60,007 bases of DNA from an uncultured Gammaproteobacteria bacterium. GTDB lineage: Bacteria > Pseudomonadota > Gammaproteobacteria > Arenicellales > CAJQKF01. Below the pieces are notes generated by a model. The model had not been told where the DNA came from, ran no database searches, and worked only from the letters and a program-made list of their open reading frames with translations. The stretch's first letter is position 1, and every line of letters begins with the position of its first letter. The position numbers were made by a program, and so were the translations under genes. Location: positions 1 to 60,007 of the forward strand of contig CAJQKF010000052.1 in NCBI GenBank assembly GCA_905478855.1. Direction: 5' to 3'. This document shows, one piece after another, positions 40,793-50,035 of this stretch.

Positions 40793-43700
40793 CTACAAAT
40801 CCTTAATATGGCTAATCGCTACCGATAACATTGCAAAGTCAATTTCTCTTGCCGCTTTGAAATCGTCTATTAACGACAGAAATCGTCGCCCGGAAACAGA
40901 CTGTTGTTTACCCCATGTCTTTAACATAGTTGAGGCCGAATCAGTTTGTCTTTGGTTCAAAACTTTTTCCGTTAATAGCTTTTGCTGGAGATGAATTTCG
41001 TTACGTAAACTAAATGCAGCCATAGCCTGCCATTGGTTTCGTACTTGTAGACTGGTAATGCGATTACGTAACCAATGTAATGAAAGAAGATCACCTGCAC
41101 CGAAATGAACCTGTGCAACGGTAGGAACATCAACATTACAGTTTTGACTCACTTCAACAATATCGAATGCTGCGGATAGAGCCGACAGATACGATATTTG
41201 TCGAGAGAGATCTGTTCCAACACCCGCTTGAGAAAGTTTTTTCAGACGTTTCTTTTGATACAGACGGTTTCCTGCATCCATGCTTCTGGGGAAACTTTCT
41301 ATAAGTTGGTTAACACCCTCATGAAAGAAGACGATCGTTTCAGAAATATTCATATCAATGGATTTTGATCGTACCAGCCAGGACACAGTTCGTTCTATTA
41401 GGTCATTGATATCCCCTAACATTTCTTTCTGCACTGCGTCATCAATTTGATTGTCAAGACTTTCGATTTGTGTCCACAATTTCCTAAATTCGAAAACTTC
41501 CGTAGTGATGGTATAGGCCCGCGCGATTTGTGCGTCCGTTACCCCCGTTAGCTCTCGCATGCGAAATGCGAACGTCGGGCCTGCTCTGTTGACTATATCG
41601 TTAACAATATGCGTAACGATTATTTCTCGTTTTAGTGGATGATTAGCGAGGTGTTCTGGAAATTTCTCCTGCAGTAATGCGGGAAAATATTCGATGAGTC
41701 TTCCTGATAGGAAAGGATCTTCCGGCACATTAGATAACATCAGATTGTTATTCATCAGCAACTTGCTATAAGCAAAAATTACAGAAAGCTCGGCTCTTAC
41801 CAAACCTCGTTTTTCCTGAGTACGCTCAGTTGCTTGCTCTTCATCAGGTAGGTATTCCAACGCGCGATTTAGATTTCCAGATGTCTCAAGATCTCTGATA
41901 AAACGCATATGTTGAGCGAAATGCTCACCTGCATTGGTGGCAGCCAGACTAATCGCTTGAGTCTGACCATAGTTATCGTAAAGGACTAGTTTGGCCACAT
42001 CATCGGTCATCTGCTCGAGTATTGTATGGCGTTGTTTAGCGGTTAAATCTCCTGAATTGACAATACCATCAAGCAGGATTTTGATATTTACCTCGTGATC
42101 TGAGGTATCTACACCAGCAGAGTTATCAATAGCATCCGTATAGCAGAGTCCACCGGCGCGGTTAAACTCTATTCGTCCTAATTGACTCATGCCAAGATTA
42201 CCGCCTTCACCAAATACCTTACAGCGAAGTTGTTGGACATCAACTCGAAGTCCATCATTAGCACGGTCTCTTATTTGTTCGTGAGATTCGCTGCTTGACT
42301 TAACATATGTGCCAATACCACCATTCCATATCAGGTCTACACGGGTTTTCAGCATCGTATGCATAAGCTCAGCAGGGCTCATTTGATCCACCGTCGTTCC
42401 CAGCACTAATTTAGTCTCGTCTGAAAGTTGGATTGATTTTTGGCTACGCTCGACGATCATGCCACCCTTAGATAATAAGGTGTTGTCGTAATCTGACCAA
42501 CTCGAGCCGGGAGTTTCGAATAATCGTTTTCTCTCAAGAAATGAGGCTTCTGGATCGGGATTAGGATCCAGAAAAATATGCAGGTGATTGAATGCGCCAA
42601 TAAGTTGGATTTTTTCAGATAGCAGCATACCGTTTCCAAAAACATCGCCGCCCATATCACCGATACCAACTACAGTAAATGGCTGGGTTTGGGTATCGAT
42701 GCCGATCTCACGAAAATGCCGCTTAACCGATTCCCATGCTCCCTTAGCTGTTATGCCCATTGCTTTGTGGTCATAACCAACGGAACCACCGGAGGCAAAA
42801 GCATCGCCAAGCCAAAAACCATAATCAGAGGAAACTTGATTTGCGATATCAGAGAAGGTGGCTGTGCCCTTGTCTGCGGCAACTACCAGATATGGGTCGT
42901 CGTCGTCCATGCACTTTACGTCTGAGGGTTTAATTACATCGCCTGCAATTATGTTATCCGTTATATCTAACATGCCGCGAATAAATGTTTGGTAACAACT
43001 GATGACCTCGGCCATTTGCTGTTCGCGATTTCCGGCTGGCATTTTCTTTACAACAAAACCACCTTTTGAACCTACGGGCACAATAACAGCGTTCTTTACC
43101 ATTTGAGCTTTAACTAAACCGAGAACCTCAGTTCTAAAATCTTCAGGTCGATCAGACCAACGTAAGCCACCACGCGCAACTTTTCCACCACGTAAATGAA
43201 CCGCTTCGAATCGTGGCGAATAAACAAAAATCTCATATAACGGCTTTGGCTCTGGCATTCGATTGATGTCACCCGGTTTTAACTTGAGGGCGACGTAGGA
43301 TTTCACTCCTCCATCGTTTGCTTTTTGATAATAGTTTGTTCGAATGGTTGCATCGATCAGGTTAATATACGCTGAAAGTATACGATCCTCGTCTAGATTG
43401 ACGATACGTTCTAATCCTCTGTCGAGTTCACTGCGGGGGTTTTCTTTTGTGTTATCCGATAACGGATTTAGACGATGGTGAAAATACTCAAGCAGTTTAC
43501 GAGCCATGTTCGGATTGCCGACTAATGTATCAATAATATAGTCTTGTCCGTAACGAATACGAATTTGTTTTAGATACTTTGCATACGCACGAATAATGAC
43601 ACATTCTCGTGCAGTTAACCCCGCACTTAGAACGAGTCGGTTAAATCCGTCATTTTCAATTACACCCGCCCATACAGCAGAAAAAGCCTCTTCGAAGCTT

Positions 43701-45583
43701 TCCTTAACATCTTCGACAATTATGTTTTCATCGCTGCCAGTTCTTAAAGAAAACTCCTTTATCCAGACAACGGCCTGGCCTAAAGGCTGCACTTCATAAG
43801 GTTTTTCGCTGATAACCTTTAATCCCATGTTCTCTATCATTGGCACAATGTCTGAAAGCAATACTTCGTGCTCTTGAGAATACAACCTAAGTCTAACACT
43901 GCCATCCATTACATCAATTGGCCGATAAAAATAGATTCCAAGATTGCTAGAATGAACTACGTCCTCAACACGTTGAATGTCATGGGCTGCTCGTCTAGAG
44001 CTAAAGTCTTCCTGATAGCCGCGTGAAAAGGCATCTCTGTATCGACTGTAAAGTTTGACGCCGTGCTCCTCACCGTGTGTTTCACTGAGCACTTTTCGAA
44101 GACCGTCATTCCAACTGACACTGGCTTCCTCAATTTTCTTTTGTAGTAGAGAAACTTTAGGTGCATTGTTATTGGAATGTGGTGTATAGACACGATACTC
44201 AACACGAGCCAAAACCGATTCGCTAAACGTTACGTCGAATTCAATACCGTTGCCGTCATATGCTGCCAAAAGAATGTCGCCAATTTTTTTCCGTAAATCA
44301 CTATGAAATCGATCTCTTGGCATAAATACCAAAAATGAATGAAATCGGCCGAATGGTTCGTTTGCAACGAATAAACGAATTTGCTGACGTTCTTGCAAAC
44401 TCAGAATGCCCATGAAAATGGTTTTTAGTTGTTCCTCGTCAATTTGAAACAGAGTGTCCCGCGGGTAGGTTTCGATAATATTTTGTAGAGCTTTTTCAAG
44501 GTGACCCTTGGAGGTTAACTTCGCCGACTGCATTATTCGCTCAACTTTAGAACGAATAAACGGTATGTCTTGGGTGTCCTGATTGTAGGCCGCGGAAGTA
44601 AATAAACCGACGATACAATGTATTTTTTCAGTTTTTGATTTTTTATCAACTACACGAACACCGATGAAATCCAAATACGCCGGTCGATGTATTGTTGACC
44701 GATGATTGGTTTTACTGACGACAAGCGTGTGTGAGTTAGAAAGGTAGGTGTCTACGTTGCATGGAAGAGCATGGGTAATGATTTCAGTATTTGTTTTTCT
44801 AATACTGCAAAAAATCCCGCGACCGCTATCGTTAGTGCCAACCGGGTCATAGCTTGCGCTATTAATTACGGCGTAGCCGAGAAATGTAAAATGATCATCG
44901 ACAATCCATTCAAGCAGCTCCCCGGCTTCGTTTTGCTCTGATATTGAGCTACTGGCGCCTATTTTTATAGTTTTTGATAATTCGGAAACAGACTGGTGCA
45001 TTTCTTTCCAGTCTCTAACGGCCAAGACCACATCGTTAAGTGTATCGGCTAAACTGTTTTCGAGTTGGATCACATCTTTGGATTCAGTTATGCGATCTAT
45101 GTGAAATTGCATGAAAGATTCTTGGATAACCCCGTCTTTCGCGCTATCACTGGCGGTGGTTTTGGTTAGAACGTTTTCTGAGTTTCTTTTGTTTCTAAAG
45201 ACAGGGTGGAGACAATGATAGATGGTTTGTTCGGTTTGGTTGAGTACAATGGAAATTGAATCGACGAGGAAAGGCATATCATTGCATACGATTTCCACAA
45301 TTGAATGACTACTTTGCCACCCGTGGGTTTCGTATTTAGGGTTGTAGACTCGTATAAGTATTTGCTCCGACTGGCGTTTCTTTCCAAATTGCCAATGGGC
45401 TAATGCGGCCCCGTATAGATCTCCGATGCTAGTGCTTTCGAATTCATCGATTGCCGTTTGACGGTAGTACTGGGACAAAAATGGTTTTACAATTTTGGCA
45501 TCCACATCGGGCAGACGTGTATCGGCTTCCAAAGCTAATTTCTTTGTGAGTTCTTCTCGTGTATTAGGATGTGCTGATTGCAT
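40793..45583 (-). CDS. gdhB: NAD-specific glutamate dehydrogenase, 180-kDa type
   Basis: Oxidative deamination of glutamate to 2-oxoglutarate, a catabolic enzyme. 1596 residues, the GDH-180 class known from Pseudomonas and Streptomyces: long N-terminal regulatory part with ACT-like segments, then the catalytic core with GGLRWSDRPEDFRTEVLGLVKAQ and NAVIVPVGSKGGFVVKK (residues about 810-860), the dinucleotide region VVGIGDMGGDVFGNG, and a long C-terminal helical domain. Monocistronic by context, divergent from the acetoacetyl-CoA ligase gene. Confidence 0.96.
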   Translation of the reverse strand: MQSAHPNTREELTKKLALEADTRLPDVDAKIVKPFLSQYYRQTAIDEFESTSIGDLYGAALAHWQFGKKRQSEQILIRVYNPKYETHGWQSSHSIVEIVCNDMPFLVDSISIVLNQTEQTIYHCLHPVFRNKRNSENVLTKTTASDSAKDGVIQESFMQFHIDRITESKDVIQLENSLADTLNDVVLAVRDWKEMHQSVSELSKTIKIGASSSISEQNEAGELLEWIVDDHFTFLGYAVINSASYDPVGTNDSGRGIFCSIRKTNTEIITHALPCNVDTYLSNSHTLVVSKTNHRSTIHRPAYLDFIGVRVVDKKSKTEKIHCIVGLFTSAAYNQDTQDIPFIRSKVERIMQSAKLTSKGHLEKALQNIIETYPRDTLFQIDEEQLKTIFMGILSLQERQQIRLFVANEPFGRFHSFLVFMPRDRFHSDLRKKIGDILLAAYDGNGIEFDVTFSESVLARVEYRVYTPHSNNNAPKVSLLQKKIEEASVSWNDGLRKVLSETHGEEHGVKLYSRYRDAFSRGYQEDFSSRRAAHDIQRVEDVVHSSNLGIYFYRPIDVMDGSVRLRLYSQEHEVLLSDIVPMIENMGLKVISEKPYEVQPLGQAVVWIKEFSLRTGSDENIIVEDVKESFEEAFSAVWAGVIENDGFNRLVLSAGLTARECVIIRAYAKYLKQIRIRYGQDYIIDTLVGNPNMARKLLEYFHHRLNPLSDNTKENPRSELDRGLERIVNLDEDRILSAYINLIDATIRTNYYQKANDGGVKSYVALKLKPGDINRMPEPKPLYEIFVYSPRFEAVHLRGGKVARGGLRWSDRPEDFRTEVLGLVKAQMVKNAVIVPVGSKGGFVVKKMPAGNREQQMAEVISCYQTFIRGMLDITDNIIAGDVIKPSDVKCMDDDDPYLVVAADKGTATFSDIANQVSSDYGFWLGDAFASGGSVGYDHKAMGITAKGAWESVKRHFREIGIDTQTQPFTVVGIGDMGGDVFGNGMLLSEKIQLIGAFNHLHIFLDPNPDPEASFLERKRLFETPGSSWSDYDNTLLSKGGMIVERSQKSIQLSDETKLVLGTTVDQMSPAELMHTMLKTRVDLIWNGGIGTYVKSSSESHEQIRDRANDGLRVDVQQLRCKVFGEGGNLGMSQLGRIEFNRAGGLCYTDAIDNSAGVDTSDHEVNIKILLDGIVNSGDLTAKQRHTILEQMTDDVAKLVLYDNYGQTQAISLAATNAGEHFAQHMRFIRDLETSGNLNRALEYLPDEEQATERTQEKRGLVRAELSVIFAYSKLLMNNNLMLSNVPEDPFLSGRLIEYFPALLQEKFPEHLANHPLKREIIVTHIVNDIVNRAGPTFAFRMRELTGVTDAQIARAYTITTEVFEFRKLWTQIESLDNQIDDAVQKEMLGDINDLIERTVSWLVRSKSIDMNISETIVFFHEGVNQLIESFPRSMDAGNRLYQKKRLKKLSQAGVGTDLSRQISYLSALSAAFDIVEVSQNCNVDVPTVAQVHFGAGDLLSLHWLRNRITSLQVRNQWQAMAAFSLRNEIHLQQKLLTEKVLNQRQTDSASTMLKTWGKQQSVSGRRFLSLIDDFKAAREIDFAMLSVAISHIKDL

Positions 45584-45713
45584 AAAAGTTGTACCGATAT
45601 ATTTGCACGTAAACGTAAAGTACCCTTATTATCGCAAAAATAAACTGCATAATCATAGTGTTTGCAAAATTTAAATGCATTTTGAATGTTTTACCTACTA
45701 ATTAGGAGTGTAC

Positions 45714-47672
45714 GTGAATACAAAGCTTTGGATCCCGGATAATGAGAGTGTTAAAAACAGTCTGGTTAGTCAATTTCAGACCTACTTAAGTAAGCAATAT
45801 CAGTATACGGGGGCTAGTTTTACTGATTTGCATGAATGGTCGGTTAGTCATTCTCCGCAGTTTTGGAAATCAATCTGGGCTTTTTGTGATGTGAAGGCGT
45901 CCTCGCAAGGGAATACTGTGGTGCACAATGTCGAGGCCATGCCCGGCGCAAAATGGTTCCCTGAGGCAAAGCTGAATTTTGCAGAGAATTTATTGCGCCG
46001 GCGAGATGAAGCAGATGCAATTGTTTTTCGAAATGAAATGGGTGACATTAGCATTTTAAGTTGGGCCGAGTTATACGATAAGGTGTCCTGTCTTTCTGCA
46101 GCATTGAGGCTCGCGGGGCTTCGTCCCGGTGACCGTGTTGCGGGTTTCATGCCTAATTGTCCTGAGGCCATTATTGCAATGTTAGCGACCGCATCTTTAG
46201 GTGGGGTATGGTCATCTTGCTCGCCAGATTTCGGCGTCAGTGGTGTTTTGGATCGTTTCGGTCAAATCGAACCCAAGTTTTTGTTTGGAATCGACGCCTA
46301 TTGGTATAACGGCAAAGCTCATGACACGCTTGAGAAACTTCATGATATAGCGGCCGGATTGTCAACATTAGAACAAACTGTTATTTTTCCATTCGTTGCC
46401 GAAAACCCCGACATTTCTAAAAACGTGGGAGCTGTTTTAGCAAGTGAATTTACTTTGGGGATCGCTGCTGAAGAAATCGTCTTTGGACACTTCGATTTTA
46501 ATCATCCTTTGTATATTATGTATTCGTCCGGAACGACCGGGGTACCTAAATGCATCGTACATGGAGCAGGGGGGACGTTACTTCAGCATGTAAAAGAGCA
46601 TCAATTGCATTGCAACGTAAAACCCGGAGATCGTTTATTCTATTTCACAACATGTGGGTGGATGATGTGGAACTGGCTAGTGTCCGCATTAGCGTCGGAA
46701 GCTACTATAATGCTGTATGACGGATCACCGTTTTATCCAAGTGGTAATGTGTTGTTTGACTATATAGACGAATCAGCGATTAACATTTTTGGAACGTCTG
46801 CAAAATTTATCGACGCCTGTGCGAAAGGAGGAATTAAGCCGAAGCAAACTCATAAACTAGGTTCTTTGCGAAGTATTCTATCTACGGGGTCACCACTTTC
46901 TCCCGAGAGTTTTGATTATGTCTATACATCAGTTAAGAAAGATGTCTGTTTATCTTCAATTTCTGGTGGAACAGATATTGTTTCGTGCTTTCTGCTAGGT
47001 TCATCCACATTGCCAGTATATAGCGGCGAAATTCAAACTGCGGCTCTGGGTATGGATGTACAGGTACTCACAGATGATGGAGAGATTGCTGCTATTGGCG
47101 AGAAAGGTGAACTTTGCTGCATGAACAGTTTCCCATCGATGCCGATTGGTTTTTGGAATGACCCCGATGACGTTCGATATACCCGCGCGTATTTTGAAAA
47201 GTTTCCGAATATCTGGTGTCATGGAGATTATGTTGCTAAAACCGAAGTACACGGGTGGATGATATTCGGACGATCCGATGCTGTTCTGAACCCCGGTGGG
47301 GTGCGTATAGGCACTGCAGAAATATATCGTCAGGCCGAAAAAATTGATGAAGTGATTGAAAGTATCGTAATTGGACAGAACTGGAACGGTGATGTACGAG
47401 TCGTACTGTTTGTAAGACTGCGTGAAGGTGTTGTTCTTGATGACGCTATTATCAACACCATATGCAAAAGAATTCGGGATAACACGACACCTAGGCACGT
47501 GCCGGCAAAAGTGATTCAAGTGGCCGATATTCCTAGAACTAAATCCGGCAAAATAGTGGAACTTGCTGTTCGAAAGGTAGTACAGGGTGAAATTATAAAA
47601 AATAAGGAGGCATTAGCAAATCCAGAAGCTCTGTTGTTATTCAGAAATATAGAGGAACTGCAGAAACCGTAA
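45714..47672 (+). CDS. Acetoacetate-CoA ligase
   Basis: Activates acetoacetate to acetoacetyl-CoA with ATP, opening ketone bodies or leucine breakdown products to acetyl-CoA metabolism. The GTG at 45714 is preferred because AGGAG (45704-45708) overlaps the alternative GTG at 45708; 652 residues. N-terminal WSVSHSPQFWKSIWAF, the AcsA-type motif SCSPDFGVSGVLDRFGQIEP typical of acetoacetyl-CoA synthetases, AMP-binding YIMYSSGTTGVPKCIVHG, and C-terminal IPRTKSGKIVELAV with the catalytic Lys. Confidence 0.93.
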   Translation: MNTKLWIPDNESVKNSLVSQFQTYLSKQYQYTGASFTDLHEWSVSHSPQFWKSIWAFCDVKASSQGNTVVHNVEAMPGAKWFPEAKLNFAENLLRRRDEADAIVFRNEMGDISILSWAELYDKVSCLSAALRLAGLRPGDRVAGFMPNCPEAIIAMLATASLGGVWSSCSPDFGVSGVLDRFGQIEPKFLFGIDAYWYNGKAHDTLEKLHDIAAGLSTLEQTVIFPFVAENPDISKNVGAVLASEFTLGIAAEEIVFGHFDFNHPLYIMYSSGTTGVPKCIVHGAGGTLLQHVKEHQLHCNVKPGDRLFYFTTCGWMMWNWLVSALASEATIMLYDGSPFYPSGNVLFDYIDESAINIFGTSAKFIDACAKGGIKPKQTHKLGSLRSILSTGSPLSPESFDYVYTSVKKDVCLSSISGGTDIVSCFLLGSSTLPVYSGEIQTAALGMDVQVLTDDGEIAAIGEKGELCCMNSFPSMPIGFWNDPDDVRYTRAYFEKFPNIWCHGDYVAKTEVHGWMIFGRSDAVLNPGGVRIGTAEIYRQAEKIDEVIESIVIGQNWNGDVRVVLFVRLREGVVLDDAIINTICKRIRDNTTPRHVPAKVIQVADIPRTKSGKIVELAVRKVVQGEIIKNKEALANPEALLLFRNIEELQKP

Positions 47673-47774
47673 AACCGCTATAATGACTCATTGCTTAAAA
47701 TAGCTCAACCCGCAGTAGATTGTTAGATTGTTCTGATATGATTCTGTATATAACTTTAGTAAATTAGGAATTTT

Positions 47775-48470
47775 ATGTTTTCAAATACATATCCAGATGT
47801 TAATGATATTTCGGAATTAACGGCTCGAATGCTCCTTGAAATAAAGGCAGTACATTTCCGCTCGGATGAGCCATATAAACTTACATCAGGCTTGGCAAGC
47901 CCCGTTTATATCGATTGTCGTAAGTTAATTTCTTATCCTCGTATACGCTCGGCACTTATGGATTTTTCCATATCCAAGTTAAATCGATCGGTAGGCTTTG
48001 AAGCTTTCGATGCAATAGCCGGCGGTGAAACGGCAGGTATTCCTTTTGCGGCTTGGATTGCCGATCGACTTTCATTACCGATGCAGTATGTTCGGAAGAA
48101 ACCCAAGGGCTTCGGACGCGATGCGCAGATCGAGGGAACTATTCATGAAGGGCAGCGTGTTTTGTTAGTTGAGGATCTGGCAACCGATGGAGGATCTAAA
48201 ATTCGTTTTGTTGATGCGTTAAGAAATGCTGGTGCAGTGGCTCAGCATACGATGGTTGTATTTTATTATGATAGTTTTGCCGGAGCCAAAGAGGAACTGG
48301 CAAAGAATGATTTGACTCTGCATTATTTGGCCACCTGGTGGGACGTTCTTAAAGCATGCCGTGCTGAGGGCCATTTTGACACCAAAACTTTGGATCAAGT
48401 CGAAGCGTTTTTACATGATCCTCTTAAGTGGTCTGAACAAAATGGTGGTGCGTATGAGCTTGCAAAATAG
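47775..48470 (+). CDS. pyrE: Orotate phosphoribosyltransferase
   Basis: Adds ribose-5-phosphate from PRPP to orotate in UMP synthesis. 231 residues: ABC-fold with [54 protein letters not shown] and a PRPP motif written [14 protein letters not shown]. That PRPP-motif variant and the longer C-terminal tail are the form I associate with alphaproteobacterial PyrE rather than with E. coli (213 residues); possible transfer, not tested. Confidence 0.93.
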   Translation: MFSNTYPDVNDISELTARMLLEIKAVHFRSDEPYKLTSGLASPVYIDCRKLISYPRIRSALMDFSISKLNRSVGFEAFDAIAGGETAGIPFAAWIADRLSLPMQYVRKKPKGFGRDAQIEGTIHEGQRVLLVEDLATDGGSKIRFVDALRNAGAVAQHTMVVFYYDSFAGAKEELAKNDLTLHYLATWWDVLKACRAEGHFDTKTLDQVEAFLHDPLKWSEQNGGAYELAK

Positions 48471-48500
48471 TCGATAAATTTATTCATTGAGTAACGTAAT

Positions 48501-49283
48501 ATGTTTATTGCTCCGGATATTGATCCAATTGCTCTAAGTATCGGGCCACTTGCGATTCGCTGGTACGGATTAATGTATCTAGTCGGTTTTGTGGGGGGAG
48601 CGTTGCTAGGTGTGTCTCGAGCGAAGCAACCGAATAGTGGGTGGACGCCAGATGAAGTATGGGATATGTTGTTTTATATCGCTATTGGTGTAATTTTAGG
48701 AGGGCGGTTAGGTTATGTCTTGTTTTATAGTTTTGACTATTTTCTAACAAATCCAATCGCCATATTTGCGGTATGGTCAGGCGGTATGTCATTTCATGGC
48801 GGAGCAATCGGTGTTGTTGTCGCCGCTTGGTTTTTTGCTCGGAAAACTGGACGAACGTTATTAGATGTAGGTGACTTTGCTGTGCCGTTGATGCCGCTTG
48901 GATTAATGGTGGGACGCATTGGTAACTTCATCAATCAGGAGCTTTGGGGACGGGTAACGGATGTGCCGTGGGGAGTTGTTTTTCGACATGCTGGCGACTT
49001 ACCAAGACATCCGTCGCAATTATATGAAGCGTTTTTTGAAGGCCTAGTTTTATTCATCGTTGTATGGATTTATTCTCGTAACAAGCGTATTGCTGGACGA
49101 GTTACTGGATTGGTATTTGCAGGTTATGGTATCGCTCGATTCTGTATAGAATTCGTTCGCGAACCAGACGCTCATCTGGGCGCCGTTGCTTTACAATGGA
49201 TGACTATGGGGCAATTGCTCAGTCTGCCCATGATTATCCTGGGTTTATATTTACTGATGAGACCTGCACCGGATAAAAATTAA
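48501..49283 (+). CDS. lgt: Prolipoprotein diacylglyceryl transferase
   Basis: Transfers diacylglycerol from phosphatidylglycerol to the lipobox Cys of prolipoproteins, in the inner membrane. 260 residues, seven membrane helices. Signatures: IRWYGLMYLVGF, the WSGGMSFHGGAIGV block with the essential His, VGRIGNFINQELWGR and RHPSQLYEAFFEG. Serves, among others, the lipoproteins encoded at 5612, 17688 and 53836. Followed after one base by the next ORF. Confidence 0.97.
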   Translation: MFIAPDIDPIALSIGPLAIRWYGLMYLVGFVGGALLGVSRAKQPNSGWTPDEVWDMLFYIAIGVILGGRLGYVLFYSFDYFLTNPIAIFAVWSGGMSFHGGAIGVVVAAWFFARKTGRTLLDVGDFAVPLMPLGLMVGRIGNFINQELWGRVTDVPWGVVFRHAGDLPRHPSQLYEAFFEGLVLFIVVWIYSRNKRIAGRVTGLVFAGYGIARFCIEFVREPDAHLGAVALQWMTMGQLLSLPMIILGLYLLMRPAPDKN

Positions 49284-49284
49284 A

Positions 49285-49863
49285 ATGTGTAAGCAAATTA
49301 AAACTCTAACCGTAATGATAATACTTATGCCGATAGTGAGTTTAGCGGTGGGCGTGAAGAAATGCCAGGATGCCAACGGACAGTGGCATTATGGCAATTA
49401 TGTCGCTAGTGAGTGTGTCTCTGAAAATGTAACTGAGTTGCTCGAGGATGGTCGTTCGGTTGACGTAAGAGTTGTACTACCAACTAACGAAGAACTCGCT
49501 GCGGAACAGTTAAAAGAGGAGGAAGTTAAAAATGCGAAAATTCGAGAAGAGGAAAGAAAACGCATTGATGCACAACTACTGCGAAAGTATGAATCAGAAC
49601 AAAACCTGATAAATATTCGAGACAAGAAGCTTGCAGAGTTGCAGAAAAAAAAGTCGTTTAACACGGTACAACTGCAAACTTTAGTTGCCGATATGGAAAA
49701 AAGAACAAAACCTAAGAACGACTTGGAAGAACAAGAGCTCCACGAACTACAACAACTTATCGGACGATATGAGCGGGCAGTGGCGCAAACGGATAACACT
49801 ATCGAACGTACTATTGATGAGTTTGATCAATTATTAAGCCGTTTTCGTCTAATTGCCGAATGA
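49285..49863 (+). CDS. DUF4124-like exported coiled-coil protein
   Basis: 192 residues: signal peptide (about 1-22), then a short segment VKKCQDANGQWHYGNYVASEC like the DUF4124 motif with paired Cys, then a long, highly charged helix (about 68-190, Glu/Lys/Arg rich) expected to be coiled coil. It starts one base after lgt. Function unknown; a periplasmic scaffold or tether is a guess. Confidence 0.7.
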   Translation: MCKQIKTLTVMIILMPIVSLAVGVKKCQDANGQWHYGNYVASECVSENVTELLEDGRSVDVRVVLPTNEELAAEQLKEEEVKNAKIREEERKRIDAQLLRKYESEQNLINIRDKKLAELQKKKSFNTVQLQTLVADMEKRTKPKNDLEEQELHELQQLIGRYERAVAQTDNTIERTIDEFDQLLSRFRLIAE

Positions 49864-50035
49864 GCGAAACTTATGGATAAAGTTTTCGATTAATCAATCT
49901 CTTAATTTTTGCGTCAAATATAGCGACAACTTTTTTTGGTGTGATTCCTAACTATGAAAAAAGCCTACGGTCAATTTAAGGATTACGATAATTACCATTA
50001 TATGTGCGATAGCGACTGCTTAAATAGTCTCGTTT

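Noticed and set aside
47716..47736. Tandem TAGATTGT repeat upstream of pyrE
   Set aside because: Only two short A/T-rich copies head to tail with no helical-turn spacing; chance is likely.
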